In this document: positions 11,932-23,805 of the stretch, piece after piece
Layout: each line of letters starts with the position of its first letter
How positions within the stretch are numbered: position 1 is the stretch's first letter
From: Annulohypoxylon bovei var. microspora
Lineage: Eukaryota > Ascomycota > Sordariomycetes > Xylariales > Hypoxylaceae
Assembly: GCA_022836615.1 (NCBI GenBank)
Contig: MU405260.1
Coordinates: 1 to 64,000, forward strand
Length of the DNA: 64,000 bases
Reading direction: 5' to 3'
Notes under the pieces: model-generated
Seen by the model: the letters and a program-made list of their open reading frames with translations, nothing else
Told to the model about the DNA's origin: nothing
The model's database searches: none
Made by a program: the position numbers and the translations under genes

Positions 11932-14900
11932 TCTTGATCAATTGTAAGGTTATAGGGTTGAAGTGATTCTCAAGATCAAAAGATCAAAAGATTCAAAGCT
12001 CTCAAGGTCCAAAGAAGATAGCAGCTAACAAGTAATAGCAAACATGGGCTGTATTCATTGACTAGGTATCTAGGTACTTACGTCGACGGCGGGATTCGTG
12101 AATGGACCAGTCGTGATGATTTTGCGAAGGGTGACGATCCCATCCTAGAAGCTGCCTCCAATTGAACCTTCCCATAGTTGTTTCGAGTGCGAAACCGCGA
12201 TGGATTTCAAAATATCGACCTAGAAGTAACCGACGCTAATTTCGAGGAAAGCATATGTCGCATATGTCGATTATATAGGTCCTGGACTCGAATGGAGGCA
12301 ATCGTAGGTTTCTGATTAAAAAGATTGAGGGGTTGAAGAACAAAGACGAAGAAGGAAGAGGGACAATTGACGTTAGAGAATATGTTAGTATAATGACGGC
12401 GCCATGCGCTTTCCTTGATTTTTCCAAGCTCGCGATGCGATCTGGTTGGAGAATTGGAGCTTTCACAGGCGGCATGACGTTTACAGTGGGGAAACCGTGA
12501 AACATCGAAGTTTCGCATAGGTTCAAATACCTGATAAACAAAAATGTTTTAATCTGATAAATGAAAAGAATGCAAGTAAACAATAAGATTTCCCTTCAAT
12601 GTTTACCTACACTGCTTATAATACCTACCTACCTAGATGTTAGTTAGTACTGTCTAACTTCAAGGTTGGAAACAGCTGCAAGGTAAATACCTACCTGCAT
12701 ACTAACGCCAATTGGATTTTTTGGTTTCCTGAATTGCACCTGAATTGCACCTTCCACTGCTCACGTTATTTGGAAGCTGAAAACCAGGTTCTAGGTACAG
12801 GACTCGGACTTCTGAAGTCACACGAAATTGGTGCTGCATTAATTTTTCCTATCTTGGAAATGGCGTTGTGCAACATCAGATCTTCAACCCGACGTTGGGA
12901 GAAGAGAAAAAGGAAAAGGTCCGGAGAAAAAGATCGACGCTGGAATCTCCATCAAGAAAAAAGAGGACGCGTACATATAAAGTGCCAACTTCTCCGATTC
13001 GTCGATTCATCATGAATTCAAGCACTTAGATATGATTACCTATTCATATCTCGTCTTAGTCATGAATTCTTAGCACTGGGCATTTCGATTCGGATTTGTT
13101 CGTGTCCCTATTTTATGTCGCTTGTATCGGCACAACAAGTAAGGGATAGGTAGGCTTATCCCGTACGGCACAGACGCATTTGCAGCATTTGCAGCGTTGG
13201 GTTCCATGGCCACGGAATCTTGCTTGCTTGCAAACAAACTTGCCGCCTCCCCGTACGACGAGTGCGGGTCTCCATCGTCGGACTACGATTCTCAGATGAG
13301 GCACTTGGCTGTCGGGCGACAAGCTGCACCATCTGAATCCAAACCATCATCTAACCTTAGCCGTGGCGTTGCCTACTTTCCTGCAAAACCCCGGTGCAAC
13401 GACGGGACGGTTCGCCGGTATTGGGAACCAAAATGCATCAGCAGCCTCAGAAGTCTCAGATGAAATGTGCCTTCCGAGCGTATTCTGTACCTCTCCAATA
13501 ATTTGGAGAGTTACAAACATTGTACGAATCTAGTCCCGCCAAGTGCGAGTAAATTCTTGCATGCTTACCTTTCCATCGGCTTGGGTCGATTTTTGTTGAG
13601 GTGAGGCTTCGTGAGAGCGCCTAATTGATTGGATGAGCACTGTCGGTGTAGCGCTGCAGATATTTGATGAACGGCAAGCTAGAGTCGTTGGTTCTCCGAC
13701 GCTGCATCGCATATGGCCCTTGAGATTGCCGGCTCGGCGCAAAAACCTGAGATCGTCAGGAAGAATTTATCCCGCCACCCAAAGACTCCCTTTTAGAGAG
13801 GAGTACGAAAGCTTACTTCGGTGAGAGGGACTTAAGGAGGATATCGGATGCAATAGTAACATTCTATCCAAAGCCTGCTTGATTGTGTTACAGCACCGGC
13901 TTCCTCGAAAGGCTGTATATGGACCGCGCGCTTCTCGAGAAGCTCTGAAGACCGGGCGTTGCCGCGAGTTGTATGCCTAGAGTGGGTTTGTTCCAGGTTA
14001 TATGCCGCCGGTCGGTTCCATTTATGGACAAGACGGGTTTCAGCCTCACCTTTGCTTTTTATCTTATACATGAGCATAGGGGTTAGTTGCGTACCTACCG
14101 AAGAGGCGCCCGCCAATCTAGGCAGAGAGATGGGGAACACTATCATGTTGATCAGCATGACTGACTAAAGCCATGACCTCATATCATACTTGCTATCTAC
14201 CTACTAGGCTACCAGCGGCGCAGCAGATCGAAATGTTTCTGCATCGCATATGAACCCGGCATATAACTACATATCGCACCTCTACCCGTCGATCATATCA
14301 TACAGTATATCTGCCTCGCATCATATGAGATACTGTTTTAGGTCTTCTGTTGGCGTGCCGTGCCTATGAAAACGGCAAGTTTCTTATAATTGGCCCTGCC
14401 AGCTTTTTGGGCTTGGTCAGGTGGCAGTGCTGCAGGCAGAAGAGGGCAAACCGGGCTACAGTAGCATTACCGAACGAGCCGCTTGAGACACCAGCGACTG
14501 GTATAACAGGGCGGACGGTTTTACTGGAGTATTCTAGAGGCGTGTAAGGCAACCACGCAGCCATGGCCGCCTTCTATTCGACCCGTTCTATGCCTACGGA
14601 CATGTACGTACTACGGTTGCATTGGAACGGCGGGTGTGCATAACAAGTGGCCCTAGCCGCCTACATATGTACCTAGTCTTAGTGGCCTCCAGCTCCAAGC
14701 TAGTCCGTACGTATTGCACATTTATCCAGTATGAAGAAGGGATGATGATCGCCAACCCTCTTTTGTCATAGCAAACGTTCCGTATGTGATCGTGGATATA
14801 GTGGGGTTAAGCTGGGAGTCTAGACTACATCCATTACGTTACGTATGTGGACGTCTGTAAGATGTGATGTCTGTAAGTTGTAAGCATAGAGATTCATCTC

Positions 14901-16672
14901 TTGGTTTCTTCGATTCATCTTCGGCGCTAACATCACGTAAATGGATCCTTACATATGATATTGATTACTTACATAGTATAAACTTATTACCTACTTCCAA
15001 GGTAATAGGTAATAGGCGGCTCACATACGAGCTACATACATTATATGTACGATATAACATACATATATACCTAGATAGGTAAATTATAGATAGATCACGC
15101 CGCTTGAGTCATTCTATTAGCCAGACTGCAAATCCATGTCAACCAACCACGACAGTGCTACTTACTTAGTATTAATGTTCTAATAAGATACTCCAGGGCT
15201 GTCATCCAAAGAACAGGTGGAACAGGTTGCAGCGACGCTACAGTCGTGTATCTAACAAATACTACATACCTACCTAGGTACAGATGCAGATGCAGATACA
15301 TGTATATGCACTTGTATATGAAGATGTAGGTCCTGCACGTATTATGATTGATCTTGCCAATGAACGCCCCTACTTGAGAGAGTACATGCAGTTATGATAT
15401 AGCCCCTACCTAGGTAGTTGACCAACGCCACTGCCTCGTCAACTTATTGCCAGCCCTGGAGGGTAACAGTAGGTAGATAGGTAGGTGCTATAGGGAATGA
15501 TATGTATTGTCACCGTCATTGCCGTCTTTCCCTCTGATTGCTCTGATTTAGGTATTGTATATGCACGTGCCAGTTTGCCAGTTTGCCAGTGAATCCCAAG
15601 TTAGCGGTACAAGCCCCTGCTAGACCGCTGTTTAACCTTTTACACTTCTATATTCACGGAGCACACAAAGTACCTGCCTGCCTACCTGTCTGCCCTAAAT
15701 TTTTACATCTTATTATCATCCAAACTTGGATTGCACAATGCGTCCTCTTCTTTTTTTCTTCTATTATTTTGCACCAACTGGATTTAACTGAATTTATCTC
15801 ACCCCGGTCCTTTTCTGCCTGGCAGATCTCTGCCGCAACCTTGCATCCTCTAAACTGACACTCGCTCATACTCATAGGTTACTACTGACTAACCGTATCA
15901 TCCATCATTCCTAAGAGGCCTCTTACTACTCAATTCACGACCTCTTTGATTCGCTCTCCTATATATTCCCCCCGGCTGTTCCCGAAGCCTTACAATCGAC
16001 ACAGCTCTAGGAATTTATACATAAACCCTCAAGTTGCCAGAAAGTTGCGCAAGCTGTCTGCCTACATACCTCCTTTATCTGCTCCCTCTTCTAGCCCCGT
16101 TTGTCTACCCATACTTGATAGGTACGTAATCCCATCCCCCCTTACTTTTAAATGCTGACATCGATACCAACTGTGTAATAGGTGTGTGAAATATTTCAAT
16201 TAACTCCTCTCTTCTAAAGGTGGCAGAATTTCTTGATGTAGGATGGGGACTTTGTATTGCCGCGTACAGCGTGGCGACCGCATTTGGACTCGATACTAGA
16301 TCAGAATGATTGTCCAAAGAGAGGCTGACATTTGGCGCTTTTCAATTACACAACTGATTTCCCACCCTTTAATTCCCAATTTATTATTTCCCGTCTTCTA
16401 TGCTAACACGGTGTGTTTCGGTAACAGAATCAGACCAGTCATGAGCATCCACGAGGGTTGAGAGTGTTTGATTGTGTCCACAACCAGCGAGGACAGGAAA
16501 TTTTCCCCGCCTTTTAACTGTCAAGCCGTTATTCAGTACTATCATACACCAACTTCTTCGTCTTTCTTGTTTGCTTGCGCACAATTGCCAAGCGCACCTC
16601 TACTTCTAGTATCATACTTTGCTCGCCCCGCTGCTAGTAGAGCGCCCTTCAAGCTACGGTCGTGCTGCTAAC
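11932..16672. other. Long intergenic region
   Basis: 4.7 kb in which I can support no gene. Open frames are short, lack family motifs and overlap on both strands. Several TACCTAGGTA-type motifs occur (near 12069, 12628, 15278, 15410 and 15470). The 3' part (about 15600-16650) is pyrimidine-rich, with CT runs such as the one near 15755, and probably holds the promoter and 5' leader of the ATPase gene. A purine-rich stretch lies at 12898-12965. Confidence 0.55.
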
Positions 16673-19600
16673 ATGGCCTCAAATATCGATCTGAAAATGG
16701 AATCTCAGGAAGTTAAGACTGGTCCTTCGGCTGACCGCCGTGAGGGTAGCATCCCTAATGGCGACGAAGCCAAGGCTCACCTAGCCGAGGATGGACCATC
16801 AACTACAACCCCTGATACCGGTAAGAAGACTAAGGGGTCGAAAGCCGACAAGAAGGCCGGTGGTAAACCAGGGAAGAAAGATAAAAAGACCAAGTCTAGT
16901 AAGTCTAAGAAGGTAGCTCCTGACAGTAGTGGGAGCTCTTCTGGTGACAGTGAGGACGGGTTTACAAACTCATCCTCAGATGAGCACTCCGAGACCGAAT
17001 CTGAGGATGAAGCCGAGGAGACCCTGAAGAAGAAACGGCTTCAGAAGAAACGTCAGGATCCGCGGAAGTCCAGGAAGAAGGCATCCAAGGCATCCAAATC
17101 GTCCAAGTCGTCTAAGTCGCCCAAGACGGCTACCAAGCAAGCTAAGTCACATGCCAAAGCTTCCGAGGTCAATACTAGCGACTCGGAAGCCGAGTTCGAA
17201 GATGACTCGGACCTCGACGACAAGGATAGCACCAGTAAGACCTCCCTAGAACAAGAGCTCGCCCAGATGCGACTCCAGGTACAACAGATGCAGCGCCAGA
17301 TTGCCTCTCTCACTTTGGCGGGCATTCCGCCCGGAATTAATGGCTCAGCTTCGCTTAACCAGGGTGCTTTCGGCTCGGATGGTCTCGGTGCTGGTCTAGG
17401 AGGACCTGGAGGACTCGGTCTTGCTGGTCTTAATTCTGCTAATTTCGGTAATGCCGGTTTTAACGGAAATTTCGGTAATGCCGGTTTTAACGGAAATTAC
17501 GGTGCCGGTCTTAACCGACTTAAAGATCCATTCGCGTGCCTCGTGAAAGCTTCTGGCCGTCCGCCGCCGTCTGGCCGTGGAAGAAGACTACCCTCTGACG
17601 ACCTTGGATTGGACGATGGTATAGGCGGCGGCGGTCACTATAAGCCTTCCAAACTAAAGAATTCGCGCAATGGAAAGCCGGTCATACAGCGCCTCGAGTT
17701 TAAACGCGTGGACCAAGTCTGGGATTCTCAGATCCATAATTACAAGCTGCAGGATACGGCTGAGAATGCTAGCAACTCCCAGTACGACGAGTATCTCTTC
17801 CACATCCGGAGAACTTTCGACTGGGAGGGAAAATATAAGACTACTATCGTCGACATCAAGAGTAAACAACTTCGAGAGGCCCTCCAAGACGTTATAGGAA
17901 GTGTGAAAGGCGTGAGCCTAGTTGAAGAAACCCCTAAAGTGGATCCGAAGATGTTATTCTTGTGAGTCGCTTCTATTCTTTATTTTACCACTCCCTTTTT
18001 CCTCTAGTAGTAGCTGATTATGACAATAGATACCTCGAAGATATGCGAGAATATATGAACAACCTCAAGGAACTTGAACCTGAAGGCGACTCTAGGAAGG
18101 AACGCAAGAAGGTTCAAAAGTGGATCGACGAGAAGCGACGACACCTGCGAATCCTCATTAAATATCTCGACGCGGATCATGCTGAGACTAAGAAAAGGTA
18201 AGCTGTTCGAACCTCCCGTCCTAGAGAGCCAAGGAAGTAAGTGGCTCACATGTGAACTAGTCTATACCCAATGCTGGAGAACGGTCTCATCACATTTGAT
18301 CTCCTATGGGCTCTGTGGAAGCCGAATACACTTGCGTATACTACGACGTACGGCTCCGTCGATGAACCACGCATTTTCAAGGTAGAAGTTGCGGAGAAAC
18401 ATTATAGTATTGTTAGGGGCGAATTTTACTATATCGAGGGCAAGGTAGATCTCCCACAGCAATGACTTCTCCCCAAATATATGCTCGATTATTAATGCGA
18501 TGATTATAGTACTTCGAGTATGATGGCAAGCAATTTGGGTACGGCAGTATGTCAGAGGAGATACAAGAATTTCGTGGAGCCCGCAAAATTACGAGTCTAG
18601 GATGCTATCCTCTGAAGTACCATAAGAACGAATCTCAGTTACGGAAAGATCTTATCGAGCGCGGCAAGAAATTTGTAGGCCTTGGTGGTGTGCATTATAA
18701 GAGCCATCAGGGTATGGCTTACCATAAGAAAAAGAAGGCCGTTATCAAGGTCAATATCAATGGCCGGATCATGGTCGATCCAGCTATCCACCGTCGAATC
18801 AACCCCAACTATCCCGTCTCTCTAGTGCGACCAAAGGACCATGACGTTCTGAGCGACGAGGAAGATAGTGATGAAGATGGGGGAGGCTGTGGATGTGAAT
18901 CAGAAGACGACGACGGAGGTGCCGAGGGTACTGGTCTCGAGCAGCTTCTAGGAGGAGACGACGAAGACGGAGCTAAGGTCAAATATGTGACCAAAGTATA
19001 TAAGGACAACAAGGGCGCCGTACGCACTGCGCGCATTCCCAAGGATCTTGTTGACACAGGTACCCCTAAGGAGAAGCTAGATCAACTACCTAGCAAGGGC
19101 GAAGGGCATAAAGATGTGGCTACTAAAGACGGCGAGGAGGTTGTCGCGGAAGATGACAATGATAGCGCACCACCGGTCTTTACCGACGAGGAATACTTGA
19201 TCGCCTCACCGGTCGTCTTGGGATTTGCCTTTGCTGAGAAGCTTTGGCTCGAGTTCACGGTCTCGGGCATCAAGGAAATTTCATGGAACGAGCACGCTTA
19301 CGACTCATTAGTCCTGCAACCTAATACGAAGGAGATTGTCAGAGTAAGTGCCGAACCATTCTTTCTTGTAACCTTTCCAGCTTATAGATATATCGGACCT
19401 ATTTGGTATCTCTAATTGTTGAGCTTTCTGCTAACATAAAACCTCAAGGCCCTCGTCGAGTCCCACAAATACCACCCGGCTGAGAGCATTGACGACGTCA
19501 TCCAAGGCAAGGGCAAGGGTCTTGTTGCCGTTCTTCATGGACCGCCTGGTACTGGCAAAACTCTAACGGCTGAGGGCATCAGCGAGCTTCTCAAATGCCC

Positions 19601-20264
19601 GCTGTACATGGTATCAGCTGGTGATCTAGGCACTGACTCGCGCTACCTCGAGGCAGAGCTGCAGAAAATCCTAGACATCTGTCATGCCTGGGGTGCTATT
19701 TTGCTACTTGATGAGGCTGATGTCTTCCTCGAGAAACGGAACATGCAGGATATTCACCGGAATGCTCTCGTCAGCATTTTCTTGCGACAGCTAGAGTACT
19801 TCCAGGGAATATTGTTTTTGACCACAAATCGAGTTCAGGTACGTATTTATCCCAGCATTACGCATATTCCCTATTTCACATGTAACTAGGCGAACTAACA
19901 CTCGACTTTCTCATAGACCTTCGATGATGCGTTCCAATCGCGGATCCACATTGCGCTGCGGTATGATGACTTGGATATGAAAGCGAAGAAAGCCATTTTC
20001 AAGATTTTCGTCGAGCGTGCGCGAGCAGTGGCAGGGTTCGACTTGACGCCGTTTGACGATGACGATTACACGAGTCTGGCGCGGCACAACCTAAACGGAC
20101 GGCAGATCAAGAACACAATCGGTACTGCGCAAGCACTTGCGGTCAATAAGGGCGAATCGCTCAGCATGCGCCACATCCGCGAGGTCCTTAACGTCCAGCA
20201 AAACTTTGAGCAAGATCTCAAGGGCGGTTCCGGATACCAGGATGCTATGCGCAGCTACTTTTAG
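16673..20264 (+). CDS. Fungal AAA ATPase with DUF7025-type region
   Basis: Six exons (16673-17961, 18030-18197, 18261-18444, 18510-19343, 19449-19838, 19917-20264) give about 1070 residues. Residues 1-200 are disordered and rich in Lys, Ser, Asp and Glu. A short coiled coil ('LEQELAQMRLQVQQMQRQI') follows, then a Gly/Asn-rich segment. The middle ('QRLEFKRVDQVWDSQIHNY', 'RRTFDWEGKYKT', 'NGLITFDLLWALWKPNT') is the conserved region of fungal DUF7025/AAA proteins. The ATPase core has Walker A GPPGTGKT at about 856-863 and Walker B LLLDEAD with the DE pair at about 913-914, followed by 'FLTTNR' as sensor 1. 'GYQDAMRSYF' closes the protein. An acidic Gly/Cys patch interrupts the middle. The cellular role is not established. 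I chose the ATG at 16673, the first ATG in this frame. Confidence 0.93.
17441..17494 (+). repeat. In-frame 27-bp tandem duplication in the ATPase gene
   Basis: Two identical 27-bp copies of a unit encoding NFGNAGFNG lie head to tail in the Gly/Asn-rich linker. They are followed by a diverged third start ('NYGAG'). The two copies are exact at the DNA level, so the expansion is recent or being homogenised. Confidence 0.9.
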
Positions 20265-20881
20265 TGGCATTATTCTCTGCGTTTCCGAGATGGATACCGT
20301 ACGACAGGTAGGAAAAGATAATCCCAAATCAACGGCAGTTATAAAATAGATCACGGAGGAATAGGAGTATCGATCCGATGGGCTTACATCATTGTGCTTC
20401 CTTAATCCTATCTTTTCTTATCCCATCTTTCAGTTTAATATGTAGCGGGTTGTGGTTTCGTGATTGGCGTATTGCGGAGATTTACACCTGGGCATTAGGA
20501 TGGTTATGAAAAGCGACATTTCCCACTCCACTCTCCCATGCAGCAGATACGTGATCATTGCTGTCCACCAGGGTGCTTGATAAATTAATGGCACTACGTA
20601 ATTCCTTTTCTCTTATATCCTCCGTGCGTACACTTCTCATTTTATATCGGATCTTTTGGGAGGTATGGTAATGTTTCCCAGAAAGTGAGACGGTAGGCAG
20701 GTATTTATGAAATGTATTTGGTGAACAGAAATCTGGATATTCGCCATGTCCAGTAAATCGGTTTATGATCACGTAATCAGTCCCGAGACAAAAAGGCTCG
20801 CCCAAAAACGCCGATCCCAATGCAGCCGGCTGGAGTAAAATTCTAGGTTGATGCATGTCCCTTGGATTTAGAACCCGCCCG
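20265..20881. other. Spacer between convergent genes
   Basis: This is the shared 3' region of the AAA ATPase (+) and Rpc31 (-) genes. A 164-residue minus-strand frame covers part of it, but it does not look coding and is not supported. Confidence 0.5.
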
Positions 20882-21862
20882 TTAAAAGTCCATAGCGCTC
20901 TCTCCAACCCCTTCATCTTCCCCAAAGTCATCAGCGTCTCCGCCGTCAAAGTACTGCTCCGCATCGTAGTCTCCACCCTCGTCGTCGTCGTCGTAGTCGT
21001 CGTCTTCTTGGGACATTTGCTCTTCCTCCTCCTCGAGATCTATATCCTCCTTGTTTTCGGTATCCTCATTTTCACCCTCCTTGATGGAGGCGTCTATACG
21101 CTTCTTACGCTCCTCCTCGGTCTCGTCCTCGCGCCGCCTGCGCCAGGACGCGCCTTCGGCGTCGTCGTCGCTAACGGTCGGATCGTCGTCCAGCACGACG
21201 GCCTTGCGCTTGGTGCCCTTCTTCTCCTTGGTCGCGAGGAAGCCGCCCTTGGGGCCGCCGGCGTCGCGGCCGTGCAGGGTGGCCCACAGCTCCTCGGGGA
21301 AGAAGGCCTTGACGTAGCGGTCGGCGCGGCGGCGCAGCTCGGGCAGCGTGCGCACCTCGTCCTCGAACTTGTGGCTGTACAGCGGCACGGCGCGGAAGGG
21401 GTCGGCGGTGGCGCGGCTCTTCACGCCGAAGCGCGCGTTCAGCTGCGACTGCCCGTACGTCCGCCGCACCGGGTCCGTCGGCTTCGAGGTCGCCGCGTCG
21501 TCGCTCACGCCGCTGGTCAGGTGCCGGTGCGTGTACAGCGGCGTGCCCTGGAAGGCGCGCCGGAAGGCGACGAAGGCGGCGACGGAGCGCTCTTCGGCTG
21601 GGGAGAGGTGTGGGGCGACGGGGGGCTTGTAGGTTTTCTGTTGTAGGTCGTGCTGTTAGCATTCTATTTATTGTGTGTAGGGTATGTGTGGCATGGTATG
21701 TATGGAGCTACGTACGGGATATGTGTCTTGGGGCTTCTCGTTGAACTGTAGACTCGGGTCATCGGCGCCGGGCATTCCTTGCGGTCCTGCTTTGCGCTGT
21801 GCGCCGAAACCACCGCGGCCGCCGCGGCCTCCTCCTCTGCCTCCTCTACCGCGACCAGACAT
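20882..21862 (-). CDS. RPC31: DNA-directed RNA polymerase III subunit Rpc31 (C31/RPC7)
   Basis: Two exons on the minus strand (21862-21716 and 21637-20882) give 300 residues. The start 'MSGRGRGGRGGGRGG' is the Arg/Gly-rich N-terminus seen in fungal Rpc31. The second exon opens with 'KTYKPPVAPHLSPAE' and continues 'AFRRAFQGTPLYT', the conserved core of the family. The C-terminus is a long Asp/Glu-rich tail ending in 'GESAMDF', as usual for C31. The subunit belongs to the C82/C34/C31 trimer that Pol III needs to initiate on tRNA and 5S genes. The first 500 bases of exon 2 are unusually GC-rich compared with the acidic tail. The gene shares a 531-base divergent promoter region with the Hsm3-like gene. 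Confidence 0.88.
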
Positions 21863-22393
21863 CTTGATACATGAAGCGGTCCTATTTCGGGTATGTTGGT
21901 GTCAAATGTGGATGTTCTAAGGTATATGTCGTTGCTTTTTTAGAGAGCTCCGAGATATGTATTTTTGTAATATTGTATCGGACGGTTTAACAAAACGTAG
22001 TGTGAGAAATTGAAAGTTGGATAGAGAGAAAGACGAGACGAAAATTGTTGTTGAATTGAATTTGACTTTCTTAAAATTTTAGCGGAGACTTGGTCTTGGT
22101 GGGGTCGTTGACAGGGTCCTATGGATGGATCTCCTTAGAAAATTACCCCGCATAAGGCCCTAAGGTTTAACAAGCTCTAGCCCCACCAACCCACCACAGC
22201 TTTTCGGATCTTGGCAACAAGCGGCAACTTTATTAACACTACGCGGCCGTTTACCTGCCTGAACTTTATAATTGTGAACCTTGGAACTTAACTGTTACAA
22301 ACTTACACTTTACACCTTACAACTTACAACTAACACATATACTTAATTCCTCCTATTCGTTCTCCCACTCACCATCTACCAAGAACGAGCAGA
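21863..22393. promoter_or_regulatory. Divergent promoter region of Rpc31 and Hsm3-like genes
   Basis: 531 bases separate the two ATG codons. The half next to the Hsm3-like gene has CT- and ACTTACA-rich runs near 22290-22375, as in fungal 5' leaders. No specific factor site could be assigned. Confidence 0.5.
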
Positions 22394-23545
22394 ATGAGTC
22401 GAATTGCCGTCAAGATGGATACAGATACCATTCCCGTCACCGGGGTCGATGACTTAGAAAAACATTTAGACGAGTTGCTAGTGGATCCGAATATGCCACC
22501 AACTCCTAAGTTATTTGACGATGTGGAACTTCAACTCACAGGTATAGTCGCCCCTCTAGGACACTATTTACCTTCGTATATACATAGGTAGTATACGATA
22601 CTAATATAATCAATAGATGCGAACATTTTACCTCTAGTCCCAAGACTTCTTCCGAAGATCACCGAGATCCTCAAACAGTACCAGCAGGACCCGGCAATTT
22701 TATGTAGCTTGGCAATCAAGCTTCTTGGCCCTTTGAGCTTCACTCAGATATTATCTCTAGCTTCAGAAGAAGCTCTGATACAAGCCTTACGATCTCCTGC
22801 TCCGTCGGCAAACCTGCTTGCCATGACTGTTCTTGAAAAGGCTGCTAAATCACCGAGTGACGCTGCTATTCTAGCCATGATGAACAATGTCGTTACGAAC
22901 TTCTTGACTCAGTGGCTCAGTGCACCACAGGTTGAGGTTGGCGAGAAGGGCTCGAGAGTCCTGGGTGATCTTCTAGACGTCGATAGCGATACTCGTCCCC
23001 CCGATGGCTTATCTGTCAACGGAATGGAGGTTGTTGTCAGGAAACCACCCGGTCAGGGGCTCATGTGGAGACGAATCTTTCACGATCACGATATATATGA
23101 CCTAATATTATCGCTTTGCAGCAGTGGTCAACTTGGTGCTCAGCAACAGTCGCTTGCCCAGGGACGTCTACTTAGGGTCTTACCACGTTTATCAGCCCTG
23201 AACTTCCGCGCAGTAACCTGGACAGACTTTGTCGACTTAAACCGGCGATATGCCAACATTGATGGCAACGGGGGATTGCTACATTTTGCTGCCTTACACA
23301 TGATAGACAAGGAGGATATGTTGGTACATCTCAACCTCATCGACTTCTTTGAGGCTCTTCTGAGCATCCAGCGAATCACGCCATTCTCTACTTACAAGAT
23401 GGACACCCTTACTAAGCTCTCGATGGATGCTACCGCCCATGACAATGTCCTGAAGGCATCAATTCTCAGCTTGCCTGAGCGTACTGTGCCTGAAGAGGCC
23501 GAAGATCTCAGCCGATTCATACAAGAGGTCTTGAATTCTCGGTAA
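22394..23545 (+). CDS. Hsm3/PSMD5-like proteasome assembly chaperone
   Basis: Two exons (22394-22541 and 22617-23545) give about 358 residues. The all-helical, Leu-rich sequence, with 'LARGRL'-like and 'GLLHFAALHMID' motifs (the first read here as 'LAQGRLLRVLPRLSALNF'), resembles the fungal Hsm3 family. Yeast Hsm3, named for a mismatch-repair phenotype, is a chaperone of the 19S proteasome base and a relative of mammalian PSMD5/S5b. This protein is shorter than yeast Hsm3 (480 residues). The family call rests on remembered similarity and general ARM/HEAT character, so it is less sure than for most genes here. Confidence 0.75.
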
Positions 23546-23805
23546 AGGTATGGGAAAACACCTATTTATACTGCTTTTAAGATTTGAGAGCTATAAAACA
23601 ACTGAAATGGTGAATTTCGGGTATACTTCTATGAGACCATATTGCCACGTGAGCTTCCATAATCTACCGACCACATTACAAACTTCCAAGCCTAATACAA
23701 CGCCTAGTAGATATCCCATTTAAGATTAGGCAATCTCTATGCTGGGGTTAATGAACATGGATGGTCTCCTATTCGTAATACTCCTTAAGCTATGCTTAGA
23801 CCCAA

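Noticed and set aside
18198..18260. tRNA B-box-like sequence GGTTCGAACAG on the minus strand
   Set aside because: It lies in an intron of the AAA ATPase gene, with no A box or cloverleaf around it. No other tRNA-like structure was found in the window.
20482..20976. 164-residue minus-strand frame after the AAA ATPase
   Set aside because: It lies in the 3' spacer and overlaps the RPC31 tail. It shows no motif and has the composition of non-coding DNA.
20855..21646. 263-residue plus-strand frame
   Set aside because: It is the antisense of the RPC31 exon. Its Val/Leu runs come from GAC/GAG repeats on the other strand.
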